Positions 42,658 through 51,541 of a stretch of 64,000 bases of DNA are shown one piece after another. A program made the position numbers and the translations under genes. The first letter of the stretch is position 1, and the number at the start of each line of letters is the position of its first letter. The notes below the pieces were generated by a model. That model was not told the DNA's origin. It did no database searches and saw only the letters and a list, made by a program, of their open reading frames with translations. This stretch comes from Mycobacterium sp. IS-1496 (lineage in GTDB: Bacteria; Actinomycetota; Actinomycetes; Mycobacteriales; Mycobacteriaceae): NCBI RefSeq assembly GCF_001499995.1, contig NZ_LQIU01000001.1, forward strand, positions 124,001 through 188,000, given 5' to 3'.

Positions 42658-43857
42658 ATGCCGTTCATCGCTTCGATCGGGACTTATCTCCCGTGTTGGG
42701 GCACACCGCATCACCGCATCGCAGGTGACGACGAGGACGCCATCACGCTGGCCGTCGAGGCCGGACGGGCCGCGCTCAGCACGGGCGGCGCGGTGGAGCG
42801 GGTGGTTCTGGTCAGCCGCGACCTGCCGCTGACCGAAAGCAGCAACGCCGCGGTGCTGCTGGCCGGGCTGGGCCTGGACCCGGAACTCGAGGTCGACGAA
42901 CGGCTCGGGGGTGCGCCGGCCACGCTCGACGCGGTCAGTTCGGCACGTCCCCGGTCGCTGGTCATCGGCGTCGACCTCGAACCGGCGGGCGCCGCGGCCA
43001 TCCTCACCTCCGACCACGGGAAACAGGTCCGTACCGCCGCGCGGGTGGCGCGCAGCCTTCCAGTGCGCACCCGCAACGCTGTCGGCGTGGTGCACGACTA
43101 CGGCGACCCGCGGCTGCTGCACGAACGCGGGCTGCTGGCCTCGCTGTCGGCCGCCTGGCTCGACACGCCGGTGATCGTCGCGGGTGTCGAGCACGAGAAG
43201 GTGATGGCGCTGTGCATCGGTGAACCGCCCCGGCTGCCGACATTCGGAGCAAGTTCTGGTCTGTTTGCCCTCGCCGGCCTCACCGAGTCCCATACGATGG
43301 GCCCCTTGGTAGCGGTGGAGCAGGCGAGCCTGTCCGGCATCACCGTCACAGGCGGTGAGGCACAAGTGATTCGACGTGAACCGGCGGCACGGCCGCTGCC
43401 CGATGGCACGGTGACCCCGGGTGCCGACCTCGCGATTTCGCTGGCCGCCTACGAGCGTGCGTTCGAGGCCAAGGTGCGCTGGGAAGCGGGCAAGTTCGCC
43501 GGCAGCCCCGATCTCGATTTTCCGCCCCGGTACCGCGTCGGTGACGACTGCGCGCTGGACACCGACTACGAACTGGTTCCGCTGCCGCGCACCGGGACGG
43601 TCTACACCGAAGCGACCGTGCAGATTCCGGTGCCGGGGATGCGTTCGCCGTACTCGCTGGTGATCGTCGAACTCGACGGGACCGATGTGCGCGCGCTGGT
43701 CAAGGTGACCGGTGCCGCACCCGGTTCGGTCGACATCGGTGACCGGGGCCGGATGGCGTTGCGCCGCGTCGCGGTGCGCTCCGGGGTGCCGGACTACGGC
43801 TATGCCTTCGAACCCGGGGCCGTCGAGCCCGGCGCCTTCGAACCGGACGCGGCATGA
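42658..43857 (+). CDS. KAS/HMG-CoA-synthase-like domain fused to an OB-fold, catalytic residues lost
   Basis: 399 residues from ATG 42658 (CGGAGA upstream). Residues 1-240 look like a shortened ketoacyl/HMG-CoA synthase fold (FIASIGTYLPCWG, VIGVDLEPAGAAAIL). Where a nucleophile Cys is expected the sequence is RLGGAPATLDAV. Residues 250-380 resemble a DUF35 OB-fold (FPPRYRVGDD, TVYTEATVQIPVP, YSLVIVELDG) but the zinc-ribbon cysteines are gone. It is next to an intact thiolase, so it may be the DUF35-type partner that shapes that enzyme's substrate channel. Confidence 0.75.
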   Translation: MPFIASIGTYLPCWGTPHHRIAGDDEDAITLAVEAGRAALSTGGAVERVVLVSRDLPLTESSNAAVLLAGLGLDPELEVDERLGGAPATLDAVSSARPRSLVIGVDLEPAGAAAILTSDHGKQVRTAARVARSLPVRTRNAVGVVHDYGDPRLLHERGLLASLSAAWLDTPVIVAGVEHEKVMALCIGEPPRLPTFGASSGLFALAGLTESHTMGPLVAVEQASLSGITVTGGEAQVIRREPAARPLPDGTVTPGADLAISLAAYERAFEAKVRWEAGKFAGSPDLDFPPRYRVGDDCALDTDYELVPLPRTGTVYTEATVQIPVPGMRSPYSLVIVELDGTDVRALVKVTGAAPGSVDIGDRGRMALRRVAVRSGVPDYGYAFEPGAVEPGAFEPDAA

Positions 43858-43879
43858 CCGCGGCCGGGCCGGAGGCGAT

Positions 43880-45046
43880 ATGCGCAAGGTAGCGATCGTC
43901 GGCGCGGGAATGACCCCGTTCGCAGAGCATTTCGCGCTCGGCATCAAGGATCTGCTGCCGATGGCGTTCGCGGAGTGCGCCGCCGGGGTGGACAAGGGGA
44001 TGTCCAAGGACGACATCGACGCGGTCTGGTTCGGCGCCATGGGCACCACCGACGGGTTCCCGTCCGGCATCCTCGCCGACACGCTGGGCATGCAGGACAT
44101 CCCGGTCACCCACGTCGAGAACTCCTGCGCCACGGGCAACGACGCGGTGCGCAACGCGCTGTACGGCATCGCGTCCGGGGCCGCCGACGTCGCCCTGGTG
44201 ATGGGCGCGGACAAACTGCGCGAGGTCGCCACCAAGGACATGCTGTGGGGCTGGGAGGCGACCACGCGCGACATGGCGTGGGATTACCCGCTCGGGCTGG
44301 TGGCGCCTGCGGGGTTCGCGCTGCACGTGCGCCGCTACCTGCACGAATCACCGGCCACCCGAGAACATCTGGCGATGATCGCGGTCAAGAACCACCGCAA
44401 CGCCGTCGACAACCCGAAGGCCAGGCTGCGATTCGAGATCACCGTCGAGCAGGCGCTGGCCGCCCCGATGGTGGTGAACCCGTTCGGGATCTACGACTGC
44501 GCGCCGCAGAGCGACGGCGCCGCCGCGCTGATCCTGGCGGCCGAGGACGTGGTCGACCGCTTCACCGACCGGCCGGTGTGGGTACGCGGGGTCGGGCTCG
44601 GACTCGATTCGGTGATGTATCCGCACAAGCCGGACATGACGACGTTCCCGGCGACCGTGCGCGCCGCAAAGCGGGCCTTCGGTATGGCGGGGCTGACCCC
44701 CGCCGACGTGGACGTCGCGGAAGTGCACGACTACTTCACCGGCATCGAGCTGATCAGCTACGAGGACCTCGGCTTCGCCGAACGGTTCGGTGCCCACAAA
44801 CTCGTCGAGGCCGAGGTGACCAGTATGGGCGGGGCGCTACCGGTCAACCCCAGCGGCGGGCTCAAGGCCAAAGGCCACCCACCGGGCGCCACCGGCGTCG
44901 CGCAATGTGTCGAACTGTTCGGTCAGCTGCGCGGGGAAGCGGTCAATCAGGTCGACGGCGCACGGATCGGTCTGGCGCACAACATCGGTGGTCCGACCGC
45001 GGTCGCGGCGGTCACCATCTTGGAAGGAGCGGGCACCCATGGTTGA
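43880..45046 (+). CDS. Thiolase (SCP-x/acetyl-CoA acetyltransferase type)
   Basis: 388 residues from ATG 43880 (GGAGG 4 nt upstream). Nucleophile Cys 83 in ENSCATGND, EVHDYFTGIE and GHPPGATG, so the thiolase active site is complete, unlike the two other thiolase-fold proteins in the window. Performs thiolytic cleavage of a beta-ketoacyl-CoA. Its last 8 nt overlap the first yrbE gene, tying beta-oxidation and import into one transcript. Confidence 0.92.
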   Translation: MRKVAIVGAGMTPFAEHFALGIKDLLPMAFAECAAGVDKGMSKDDIDAVWFGAMGTTDGFPSGILADTLGMQDIPVTHVENSCATGNDAVRNALYGIASGAADVALVMGADKLREVATKDMLWGWEATTRDMAWDYPLGLVAPAGFALHVRRYLHESPATREHLAMIAVKNHRNAVDNPKARLRFEITVEQALAAPMVVNPFGIYDCAPQSDGAAALILAAEDVVDRFTDRPVWVRGVGLGLDSVMYPHKPDMTTFPATVRAAKRAFGMAGLTPADVDVAEVHDYFTGIELISYEDLGFAERFGAHKLVEAEVTSMGGALPVNPSGGLKAKGHPPGATGVAQCVELFGQLRGEAVNQVDGARIGLAHNIGGPTAVAAVTILEGAGTHG

Positions 45047-45833
45047 GCGGTGGTTACCGGGGGTGTCGCTCGGGCGCGGCAGCAAGCCGATGGAGGCGAT
45101 CGGCGGGCTGTTCTCGATGTCCGCCGACGCGGTGCGGTTCGTCTTCCGTCGGCCGTTCCAGTGGCGTGAGTTCCTCGACCAGTCCTGGTTCGTGGCCAAG
45201 GTCTCCCTCGCGCCTACCGTGCTCGTGGCGATCCCGTTCACGGTGTTGGTCAGCTTCACCCTCAACATCCTGCTCCGCGAGCTGGGTGCGGCCGACCTGT
45301 CCGGGGCCGGTGCGGCGTTCGGTGCGGTGACCCAGGTCGGTCCGCTGGTGACGGTGCTGATCGTCGCCGGGGCGGGCGCCACCGCGATGTGCGCCGACCT
45401 CGGCTCCCGCACGATCCGTGAAGAGATCGATGCGATGGAGGTGCTGGGTATCAACCCGGTGCAGCGTCTGGTCACGCCGCGCATGCTCGCATCCGGTCTT
45501 GTGGCGTTGCTCCTCAACAGCCTGGTGGTGATCATCGGCATCCTCGGCGGCTACACGTTCTCGATCTTCATCCAGGACGTCAACCCCGGCGCCTTCGCCG
45601 CGGGGATCACCCTGCTGACCGGGGTGCCCGAGATGATCATCTCGTGCGTGAAGGCGGCCCTGTTCGGTCTCATCGCCGGGCTGGTGGCCTGCTACCGGGG
45701 GCTGACCATCAGCGGAGGCGGCGCCAAAGCGGTCGGCAACGCGGTCAACGAGACGGTGGTCTACGCGTTCATGGCTCTGTTCGTGATCAACGTGATCGTC
45801 ACCGCCATCGGTATCCGGATGACGGTGGACTGA
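45039..45833 (+). CDS. yrbEA: YrbE-family permease of the Mce importer (first)
   Basis: 264 residues from ATG 45039 (GGAAGGAG upstream), overlapping the thiolase end. MlaE/YrbE permease with about five to six membrane helices and the coupling-loop motif TIREEIDAMEVLGINP for contact with the ATPase (MceG, not in this window). Works with the second YrbE and six Mce proteins to move lipids or sterols inward. Confidence 0.93.
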   Translation: MVERWLPGVSLGRGSKPMEAIGGLFSMSADAVRFVFRRPFQWREFLDQSWFVAKVSLAPTVLVAIPFTVLVSFTLNILLRELGAADLSGAGAAFGAVTQVGPLVTVLIVAGAGATAMCADLGSRTIREEIDAMEVLGINPVQRLVTPRMLASGLVALLLNSLVVIIGILGGYTFSIFIQDVNPGAFAAGITLLTGVPEMIISCVKAALFGLIAGLVACYRGLTISGGGAKAVGNAVNETVVYAFMALFVINVIVTAIGIRMTVD

Positions 45834-45836
45834 CCG

Positions 45837-46694
45837 ATGGGCACTCTGACGGTGCTGCGCAGCACCTACCCACGCCTGAGCCGCGGTGTCCGCAGGCCGG
45901 TCGACCTGCTGGGACGCATCGGCGACCACACGCTGTTCTACATCCGGGCGATCGCCGGTACGCCCCACGCGGCCATGCACTTCCGCAAGGAGGTCATCCG
46001 CCTCATCGCCGAGATCAGCATGGGCGCGGGCACTCTGGCGATGATCGGCGGAACCGTCGTCATCGTGGGCTTCCTCACCCTGGCCGCGGGCGGCACGCTG
46101 GCGATCCAGGGCTACAGCAGCCTGGGTGACATCGGCATCGAAGCGCTCACCGGATTCCTCGCGGCTTTCATCAACGTCCGGATCGCCGCGCCGACGGTGG
46201 CCGGTATCGGTCTGGCCGCCACGTTCGGGGCCGGCGTGACGGCCCAGCTCGGGGCCATGCGCATCAACGAGGAGATCGACGCGCTCGAATCCATGGGCAT
46301 CCGGCCGGTGGAGTACCTGGTGAGCACGCGCATCGTCGCAGGCATGGTTGCGATCACCCCGCTGTACTCGATCGCGGTGATCCTGTCGTTCCTCGCCAGC
46401 CAGTTCACCACGGTGGTGCTGTTCGGTCAGTCCAGCGGGCTCTATGACCACTACTTCGACACGTTCCTCAATCCGATCGACCTGCTGTGGTCGTTTCTGC
46501 AGGCGATTCTGATGGCGATCACGATCCTGCTGGTGCACACGTACTTCGGGTACTTCGCGTCCGGCGGGCCATCCGGTGTGGGCGTGGCGGTGGGCAACGC
46601 CGTGCGCACATCGCTGATCGTCGTGGTGTCGGTGACGCTGCTGGTGTCGCTGGCCGTCTACGGTTCCAACGGCAACTTCAACCTGGCCGGTTAG
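45837..46694 (+). CDS. yrbEB: YrbE-family permease of the Mce importer (second)
   Basis: 285 residues from ATG 45837, 3 nt after the first YrbE. Same fold; coupling loop RINEEIDALESMGIRPVEY. Membrane segments include TLAMIGGTVVIVGFLTLAAG and the C-terminal SLIVVVSVTLLVSLAVYG. Forms the hetero-dimeric permease with the first YrbE. Confidence 0.93.
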   Translation: MGTLTVLRSTYPRLSRGVRRPVDLLGRIGDHTLFYIRAIAGTPHAAMHFRKEVIRLIAEISMGAGTLAMIGGTVVIVGFLTLAAGGTLAIQGYSSLGDIGIEALTGFLAAFINVRIAAPTVAGIGLAATFGAGVTAQLGAMRINEEIDALESMGIRPVEYLVSTRIVAGMVAITPLYSIAVILSFLASQFTTVVLFGQSSGLYDHYFDTFLNPIDLLWSFLQAILMAITILLVHTYFGYFASGGPSGVGVAVGNAVRTSLIVVVSVTLLVSLAVYGSNGNFNLAG

Positions 46695-46703
46695 GGGGAA
46701 CCG

Positions 46704-47891
46704 ATGTCTCGCAACACCGTTCGTCCGCTCGCAGGGCTCGGGCTCGTCGTCGCGATCATCCTCATCGTCGTGCTCGCGATCGCGCTGTTTCGCGGAAGCT
46801 TCACGCCCACCGTCCCGGTGACCGTGATCTCGGATCGCGCCGGCCTGGTGATGAATCCCGATGCCGACGTCAAGATGCGCGGTGTCCAGGTCGGCACCGT
46901 CGACTCGATCGAGTACCGCGCCGACGGAACCGCCGCGCTCAATCTGGCGATGAATCCCGACCAGATGCGCCTCATCCCGAGCAACGTGCTCGTCGACATC
47001 GCGTCCAGCACGGTGTTCGGTGCGAAGTTCGTCCAGATGGAGGCACCGCCGGATCCGGCGGCCGAGGCGCTGCGCCCCGGTCAGGTGTTGCGTGGCGACC
47101 ACGTGACCGTCGAAATCAACACCGTGTTCCAGCAGCTCACCTCGGTGCTGCGGAGCATCGAGCCCGAGAAGCTGAACGAGACCCTCGGCGCCATCGCCAA
47201 AGCGTTCAACGGCCGGGGTGAGAAGTTCGGGGAGACGCTCACGGACCTGAACCAGTTCCTCGGCGAGATCGAGCCGAGCCTGCCCAGTCTCAACCGCGAC
47301 ATCGAGATGTCGGCTCCGGTGTTCACCGCGTACGCCGATGCGGCACCAGACCTGCTGCGGACCTTCGAGAACACCAGCCGCGTCAGCAACACGCTCGTCG
47401 AGCAGCAGGGAAACCTCGACACCTTCCTGGTCAGCGCGATCGGACTGGCCGACATCGGGAACGAGGTCGTCGGCGGGAACCGCAAGGGGCTGACCGACGT
47501 GGTCCGGCTCCTCGTGCCGACCAGCGATCTGCTCAACGAGTATCACCAGGGCATCAACTGCAGCCTGCTCGGAATGCTCGTGCAGATGAAGCAGCCGCCT
47601 GCCCCCGATCCGGGGATTGCGGTGAACGTCAGCTTCACCATGGGCGTGGAGCGGTACCGGTACCCGACCGACCTGCCGAAGGTGGCCGCGTCCGGTGGTC
47701 CGAAGTGCCAGGAGCTGCCGAGGATCCCGTTCGAGTCGCGGCCGAAGTATCTCGTCACCGACACCGGCACCAACCCGTGGAAGTACGGCAACCAGGGCAT
47801 CCTGCTCAACTCCGACGGCCTCAAGCAACTCCTGTTCGGGCCGATCGCCGGACCGCCGCGCAACACGTCACAGATCGGGCAGCCAGGATGA
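46704..47891 (+). CDS. mceA: MceA substrate-binding protein
   Basis: 395 residues from ATG 46704. One N-terminal membrane helix (LGLVVAIILIVVLAIALF), then an MCE beta-barrel domain (VTVISDRAGLVMNPDADVKM, RGVQVGTVDSIEY), a long helical part, and a C-terminal region with a cysteine pair (GINCSLLG, GGPKCQEL). Exported, forms part of the hexameric MCE tube across the periplasm. Confidence 0.93.
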   Translation: MSRNTVRPLAGLGLVVAIILIVVLAIALFRGSFTPTVPVTVISDRAGLVMNPDADVKMRGVQVGTVDSIEYRADGTAALNLAMNPDQMRLIPSNVLVDIASSTVFGAKFVQMEAPPDPAAEALRPGQVLRGDHVTVEINTVFQQLTSVLRSIEPEKLNETLGAIAKAFNGRGEKFGETLTDLNQFLGEIEPSLPSLNRDIEMSAPVFTAYADAAPDLLRTFENTSRVSNTLVEQQGNLDTFLVSAIGLADIGNEVVGGNRKGLTDVVRLLVPTSDLLNEYHQGINCSLLGMLVQMKQPPAPDPGIAVNVSFTMGVERYRYPTDLPKVAASGGPKCQELPRIPFESRPKYLVTDTGTNPWKYGNQGILLNSDGLKQLLFGPIAGPPRNTSQIGQPG

Positions 47892-48910
47892 GCGCAGGCA
47901 AGACAATCGCGAAGCTGGGCGTCTTCGCGGTGGTGATGATCGTCCTGACGGGTTTCCTGTTCGCGATCTTCGGCGAGTACCGCGGCGGCTCCACGAGCGA
48001 GTACTCCGCGGTGTTCAACGACGCGTCGCGCCTCAAGGAGGGCGACTCCGTCCGGGTCGCGGGTATCCGCGTCGGCACCGTCGGGTCGGTGAACCTCCAG
48101 GAGGACAGGAAGGTCCTCGTGAAGTTCGACGCCGACCGGACCGTCGCTCTGACGAGCGGCACCAAGGCGGCGGTGCGCTACCTCAACCTCGTGGGTGACC
48201 GCTACCTCGAACTCATCGACGCACCGGGGTCGACACGGCTACTGCCGACCGGTTCGCAGATCCCGCTCGAACGCACCGAACCCGCGCTCGACCTCGACCT
48301 GCTGCTGGGTGGCCTCAAACCCGTGATCCAGGCCCTCAATCCGCAGGACGTCAACGCACTGACCAGTTCGCTGATCCAGATCCTGCAGGGCCAGGGCGGC
48401 ACGCTGGAATCGCTGTTCTCCAAGACCTCGTCGTTCACGAATGCCTTGGCGGACAACAGCCAGCTCGTCGAGCAGCTGATCGACAGCCTCAACACGACCA
48501 TCGACACGCTGGCGAAGGACGGTGAGCGGTTCTCGGGCACGGTCGACCGCCTCGAGCAACTGGTGACCGGCCTGGCATCCGACCGGGATCCGCTCGGTGA
48601 GGCGATCACCTCGCTCGACAACGGCACGGCCTCCGTCGCGAGCCTGCTCGACGAGGCGAACCCGCCGCTGGCCGGCACGGTGGACGAACTCAACCGGCTG
48701 GCGATCCTGCTGGACTCCGACAAGGCGAGTCTGGAGGCCGCGTTGGTCAAAGCGCCGGACAACTACAAGAAACTTCGGCGGCTGGGCGCCTACGGCAGCT
48801 GGATCATGTACTACATCTGCGGCCTGACCTTGCGGGTCACCGATCTCGAGGGCCGCACCGCGGTGTTCCCCTGGATCAAGCAGGAGACCGGAAGGTGCAC
48901 TGAACCCTGA
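47888..48910 (+). CDS. mceB: MceB substrate-binding protein
   Basis: 340 residues from ATG 47888 (ATGA overlap). Membrane helix LGVFAVVMIVLTGFLFAIFG, MCE domain (YSAVFNDASRLKEGDSVRVA), helical middle, and a short C-terminus with paired cysteines (YYICGLTL, ETGRC). Second of six Mce proteins. Confidence 0.93.
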   Translation: MSAGKTIAKLGVFAVVMIVLTGFLFAIFGEYRGGSTSEYSAVFNDASRLKEGDSVRVAGIRVGTVGSVNLQEDRKVLVKFDADRTVALTSGTKAAVRYLNLVGDRYLELIDAPGSTRLLPTGSQIPLERTEPALDLDLLLGGLKPVIQALNPQDVNALTSSLIQILQGQGGTLESLFSKTSSFTNALADNSQLVEQLIDSLNTTIDTLAKDGERFSGTVDRLEQLVTGLASDRDPLGEAITSLDNGTASVASLLDEANPPLAGTVDELNRLAILLDSDKASLEAALVKAPDNYKKLRRLGAYGSWIMYYICGLTLRVTDLEGRTAVFPWIKQETGRCTEP

Positions 48911-50013
48911 TGCTGAAATACAGCGGATCTCAACTCATCCGGTCCGGCGTCATCGGTGTGGTGCTGGCCGTGCTCGTGATCGTCGTCGGACTGCAGCCGG
49001 AACGGCTCATCCAGTGGGCGACAGCCATCCGGTACCAGGCGCTGTTCTCCGAAGCGGGTGGGCTCGCAGCCGGAAACGATGTGACGCTGTCGGGCATCAA
49101 GGTCGGCTCCGTCAACGGCATCGAACTCAAGAACGGCGATGCGCTCGTCGATTTCACCATCGCCGGCCGTTACCGACTCGGTTCGCAGACCACCGTTCAC
49201 ATCAAGACCGGGACCCTGCTCGGCGAACGCGTACTCAGCGTGCAACCCGAAGGCGGCGGCTCGCTCGACCCGCAGGAGATCATCCCGGTGTCGCGCACCT
49301 CGTCGCCCTATTCGCTCACCGACGCGCTCAGCGACCTCACCATCAGCACCGCGAACACCAACACCGACTCGCTGAACCAGTCCCTGGACACGCTGTCGGC
49401 GACACTCGACCAGATCGCCCCGCAACTGGGACCGACCTTCGACGGGCTGAGCCGGTTGTCGCGATCGCTCAACAGCCGCAACGAGAATCTGTCGAACCTG
49501 TTGGAGGCCGCGGGCGATGTGTCGGGCATCCTGTCCGAACGCAGCCAGCAGGTCAACACGCTCATCCTCAACGCGAACGACCTGCTCGCCGTGCTCAACG
49601 AACGGCGCGACGCGATCGTGGATCTGCTCGCCAACACCTCAGCGGTGTCCCGGCAGCTGACCCAACTCGTCGCGAACAACGAAGCCGAGCTCGCCCCGAC
49701 GCTCGAGAGACTCAACCGGGTCACCGAGATGCTGGAGCGTCAGCGCGACAACATCAGCACCACGCTGGTGGGCTTCAAGAACTACCAGGTCACTCAAGGC
49801 GAAACAGTCGCCAGCGGTGCGTATTACAACGCGTTCGTGCCGAACCTGACGATTTCGCAGATCACGCAGCCGTTCCTCGACTACATCTTCGGGTTCCGCC
49901 GGGGTGTCGATGCCGGCCAGCCACCGGACGGCGCCGGTCCGCGCGCCGAATTGCCGTTCCCGTACAACGGGATTCCGCAGCCAGGAGACCTACCCGATGA
50001 TGGCACCCCGTAA
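48910..50013 (+). CDS. mceC: MceC substrate-binding protein
   Basis: 367 residues from ATG 48910, overlapping the previous stop by 1 nt. Membrane helix SGVIGVVLAVLVIVVGL, MCE domain (FSEAGGLAAGNDVTLSGIKV), then a long predicted coiled-coil part (LSQSLDT-type and NRVTEMLERQRDN repeats). C-terminus ends in a short Pro/Gly-rich stretch. Confidence 0.93.
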   Translation: MLKYSGSQLIRSGVIGVVLAVLVIVVGLQPERLIQWATAIRYQALFSEAGGLAAGNDVTLSGIKVGSVNGIELKNGDALVDFTIAGRYRLGSQTTVHIKTGTLLGERVLSVQPEGGGSLDPQEIIPVSRTSSPYSLTDALSDLTISTANTNTDSLNQSLDTLSATLDQIAPQLGPTFDGLSRLSRSLNSRNENLSNLLEAAGDVSGILSERSQQVNTLILNANDLLAVLNERRDAIVDLLANTSAVSRQLTQLVANNEAELAPTLERLNRVTEMLERQRDNISTTLVGFKNYQVTQGETVASGAYYNAFVPNLTISQITQPFLDYIFGFRRGVDAGQPPDGAGPRAELPFPYNGIPQPGDLPDDGTP

Positions 50014-51541
50014 ACCGCTGGTGGCCTGGACGACGATCCTCCTGGCCATCGTGCTCATCGCCGGCACCGCCTTCCTCGTCCGCGCGACGCTGTTCGGCCC
50101 GAAGACGATCACCGCGTACTTCCCCACGGCCACCGCGGTGTACCCGGGTGACGAGATCCGGGTGTCGGGTGTCAAGGTGGGCAAGGTCGAGAAGATCGTG
50201 CCCGAGGGCACCCGGACCAAGATGACCCTCAAGGTCGACCGCGACGTGCCGATCCCCGCCGACGCCAAGGCCGTGATCGTCGCCCAGAACCTCGTGGCGG
50301 CACGCTATGTCCAACTCGCGCCCGCCTACCGCACCGAGGGGCCGAAGATGGAGGACGGCGCGGTGATCCCGTTGGAGCGCACCGCGGTTCCGGTCGAGTG
50401 GGATGAGATCAAAGAACAGCTCATGCGGCTGTCGAGCGAACTGGGTCCGCGCAACGGCGTGTCGGATACGTCGGTGTCGCGGTTCATCGACAGCGCCGCG
50501 AGCGCGCTCGACGGCAACGGTCAGAAGCTGCGCGACACGCTCGCCCAGCTCTCGGGAGTCGGCCGGATCCTGGCCGAGGGCAGCGGCAACATCGTCGACA
50601 TCATCAAGAACCTTCAGACGTTCGTGACGGCGTTGCGCGACAGCAGCACCGAGATCGTCGCGTTCGAGAACCGGCTCGCGACGCTGACCAGCGTCGTCGA
50701 CGACAACCGATCGGATCTCGATGCCGCACTGAAGGATCTGTCTGTGGCGATCGGCGAGGTGCAGCGTTTCGTGGCGGGCAGCCGCAACCAGACCGCCGAG
50801 CAGATCCAGCGGCTGGGCAACGTCACCCAGAACCTCGTGGAGAACCGCAGCAACCTCGAGAACGTGTTGCACGTGGCCCCCAACGCGTTCGCCAACGGCT
50901 ACAACATCTACAACCCGACCACGGGAAGCGCCCTGGGCGCCTTTGTGATCAACAACTTCTCGAGTCCCGTCCAGCTGATCTGCTCGGCGATCGGCGCCAT
51001 CGAGAACACCACGGCACCCGAGACGGCCCGACTGTGCGCGGACTACCTCGGGCCGGCGCTGCGGCTGCTCACCGTGAACTACATCCCGCTGCCCATCAAC
51101 GCCTTCCTGATGCCGTCGGCGAGCCCGGAGGACATCGAGTACTCCGAGCCGGACCTGATGCCGACGGACGGTCGGGGACCGGTCCAGCCCGCCGAGCCGG
51201 TGCCTGCGACGTCGGCCTACACCGGCTTCCAGGACAACCCGTTCCCGGCGCCGGGCAACCCGCCCCCGCCGTACACCGGACGGCTGCCCGGCGAGCCCGC
51301 TCCCGGCGCGCAGCAGTTGCTTCCCGGGGCGCGGCCGGTTATCCCGCCGAGTGTGCCGATCACCACCGACCAGCTGCTGATGCCGCCGGCGAACGTGCCG
51401 GGGCTGCCGCCGCCGGAAGCGCCCGGCACACCGCTGGCGCCGCACGCGCCTGCCGCCCCGGCAGCGCCACCCGGCGCCGGGCCTGCACCCGGTCCACCGC
51501 TTCCCGCGGAAGCGCCGCTACCGCCCGGAGGTACCCCATGA
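49997..51541 (+). CDS. mceD: MceD substrate-binding protein with Pro-rich tail
   Basis: 514 residues from ATG 49997 (AGGAG upstream; ATG 50000 equivalent). Membrane helix TTILLAIVLIAGTAFLV, MCE domain (AVYPGDEIRVSGVKVG), helical middle, then from about residue 400 a tail very rich in Pro, Ala and Gly (GLPPPEAPGTPLAP, PGAGPAPGPPLP). Overlaps the next start by ATGA-type spacing. Confidence 0.92.
   Translation: MMAPRKPLVAWTTILLAIVLIAGTAFLVRATLFGPKTITAYFPTATAVYPGDEIRVSGVKVGKVEKIVPEGTRTKMTLKVDRDVPIPADAKAVIVAQNLVAARYVQLAPAYRTEGPKMEDGAVIPLERTAVPVEWDEIKEQLMRLSSELGPRNGVSDTSVSRFIDSAASALDGNGQKLRDTLAQLSGVGRILAEGSGNIVDIIKNLQTFVTALRDSSTEIVAFENRLATLTSVVDDNRSDLDAALKDLSVAIGEVQRFVAGSRNQTAEQIQRLGNVTQNLVENRSNLENVLHVAPNAFANGYNIYNPTTGSALGAFVINNFSSPVQLICSAIGAIENTTAPETARLCADYLGPALRLLTVNYIPLPINAFLMPSASPEDIEYSEPDLMPTDGRGPVQPAEPVPATSAYTGFQDNPFPAPGNPPPPYTGRLPGEPAPGAQQLLPGARPVIPPSVPITTDQLLMPPANVPGLPPPEAPGTPLAPHAPAAPAAPPGAGPAPGPPLPAEAPLPPGGTP

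Noticed and set aside
45054..47828. 924-codon open frame on the minus strand opposite yrbE-mceA
   Set aside because: Shadow of high-GC codon use; low-complexity Arg/His/Asp-rich translation, no domain, and the opposite strand encodes clear YrbE/Mce proteins.
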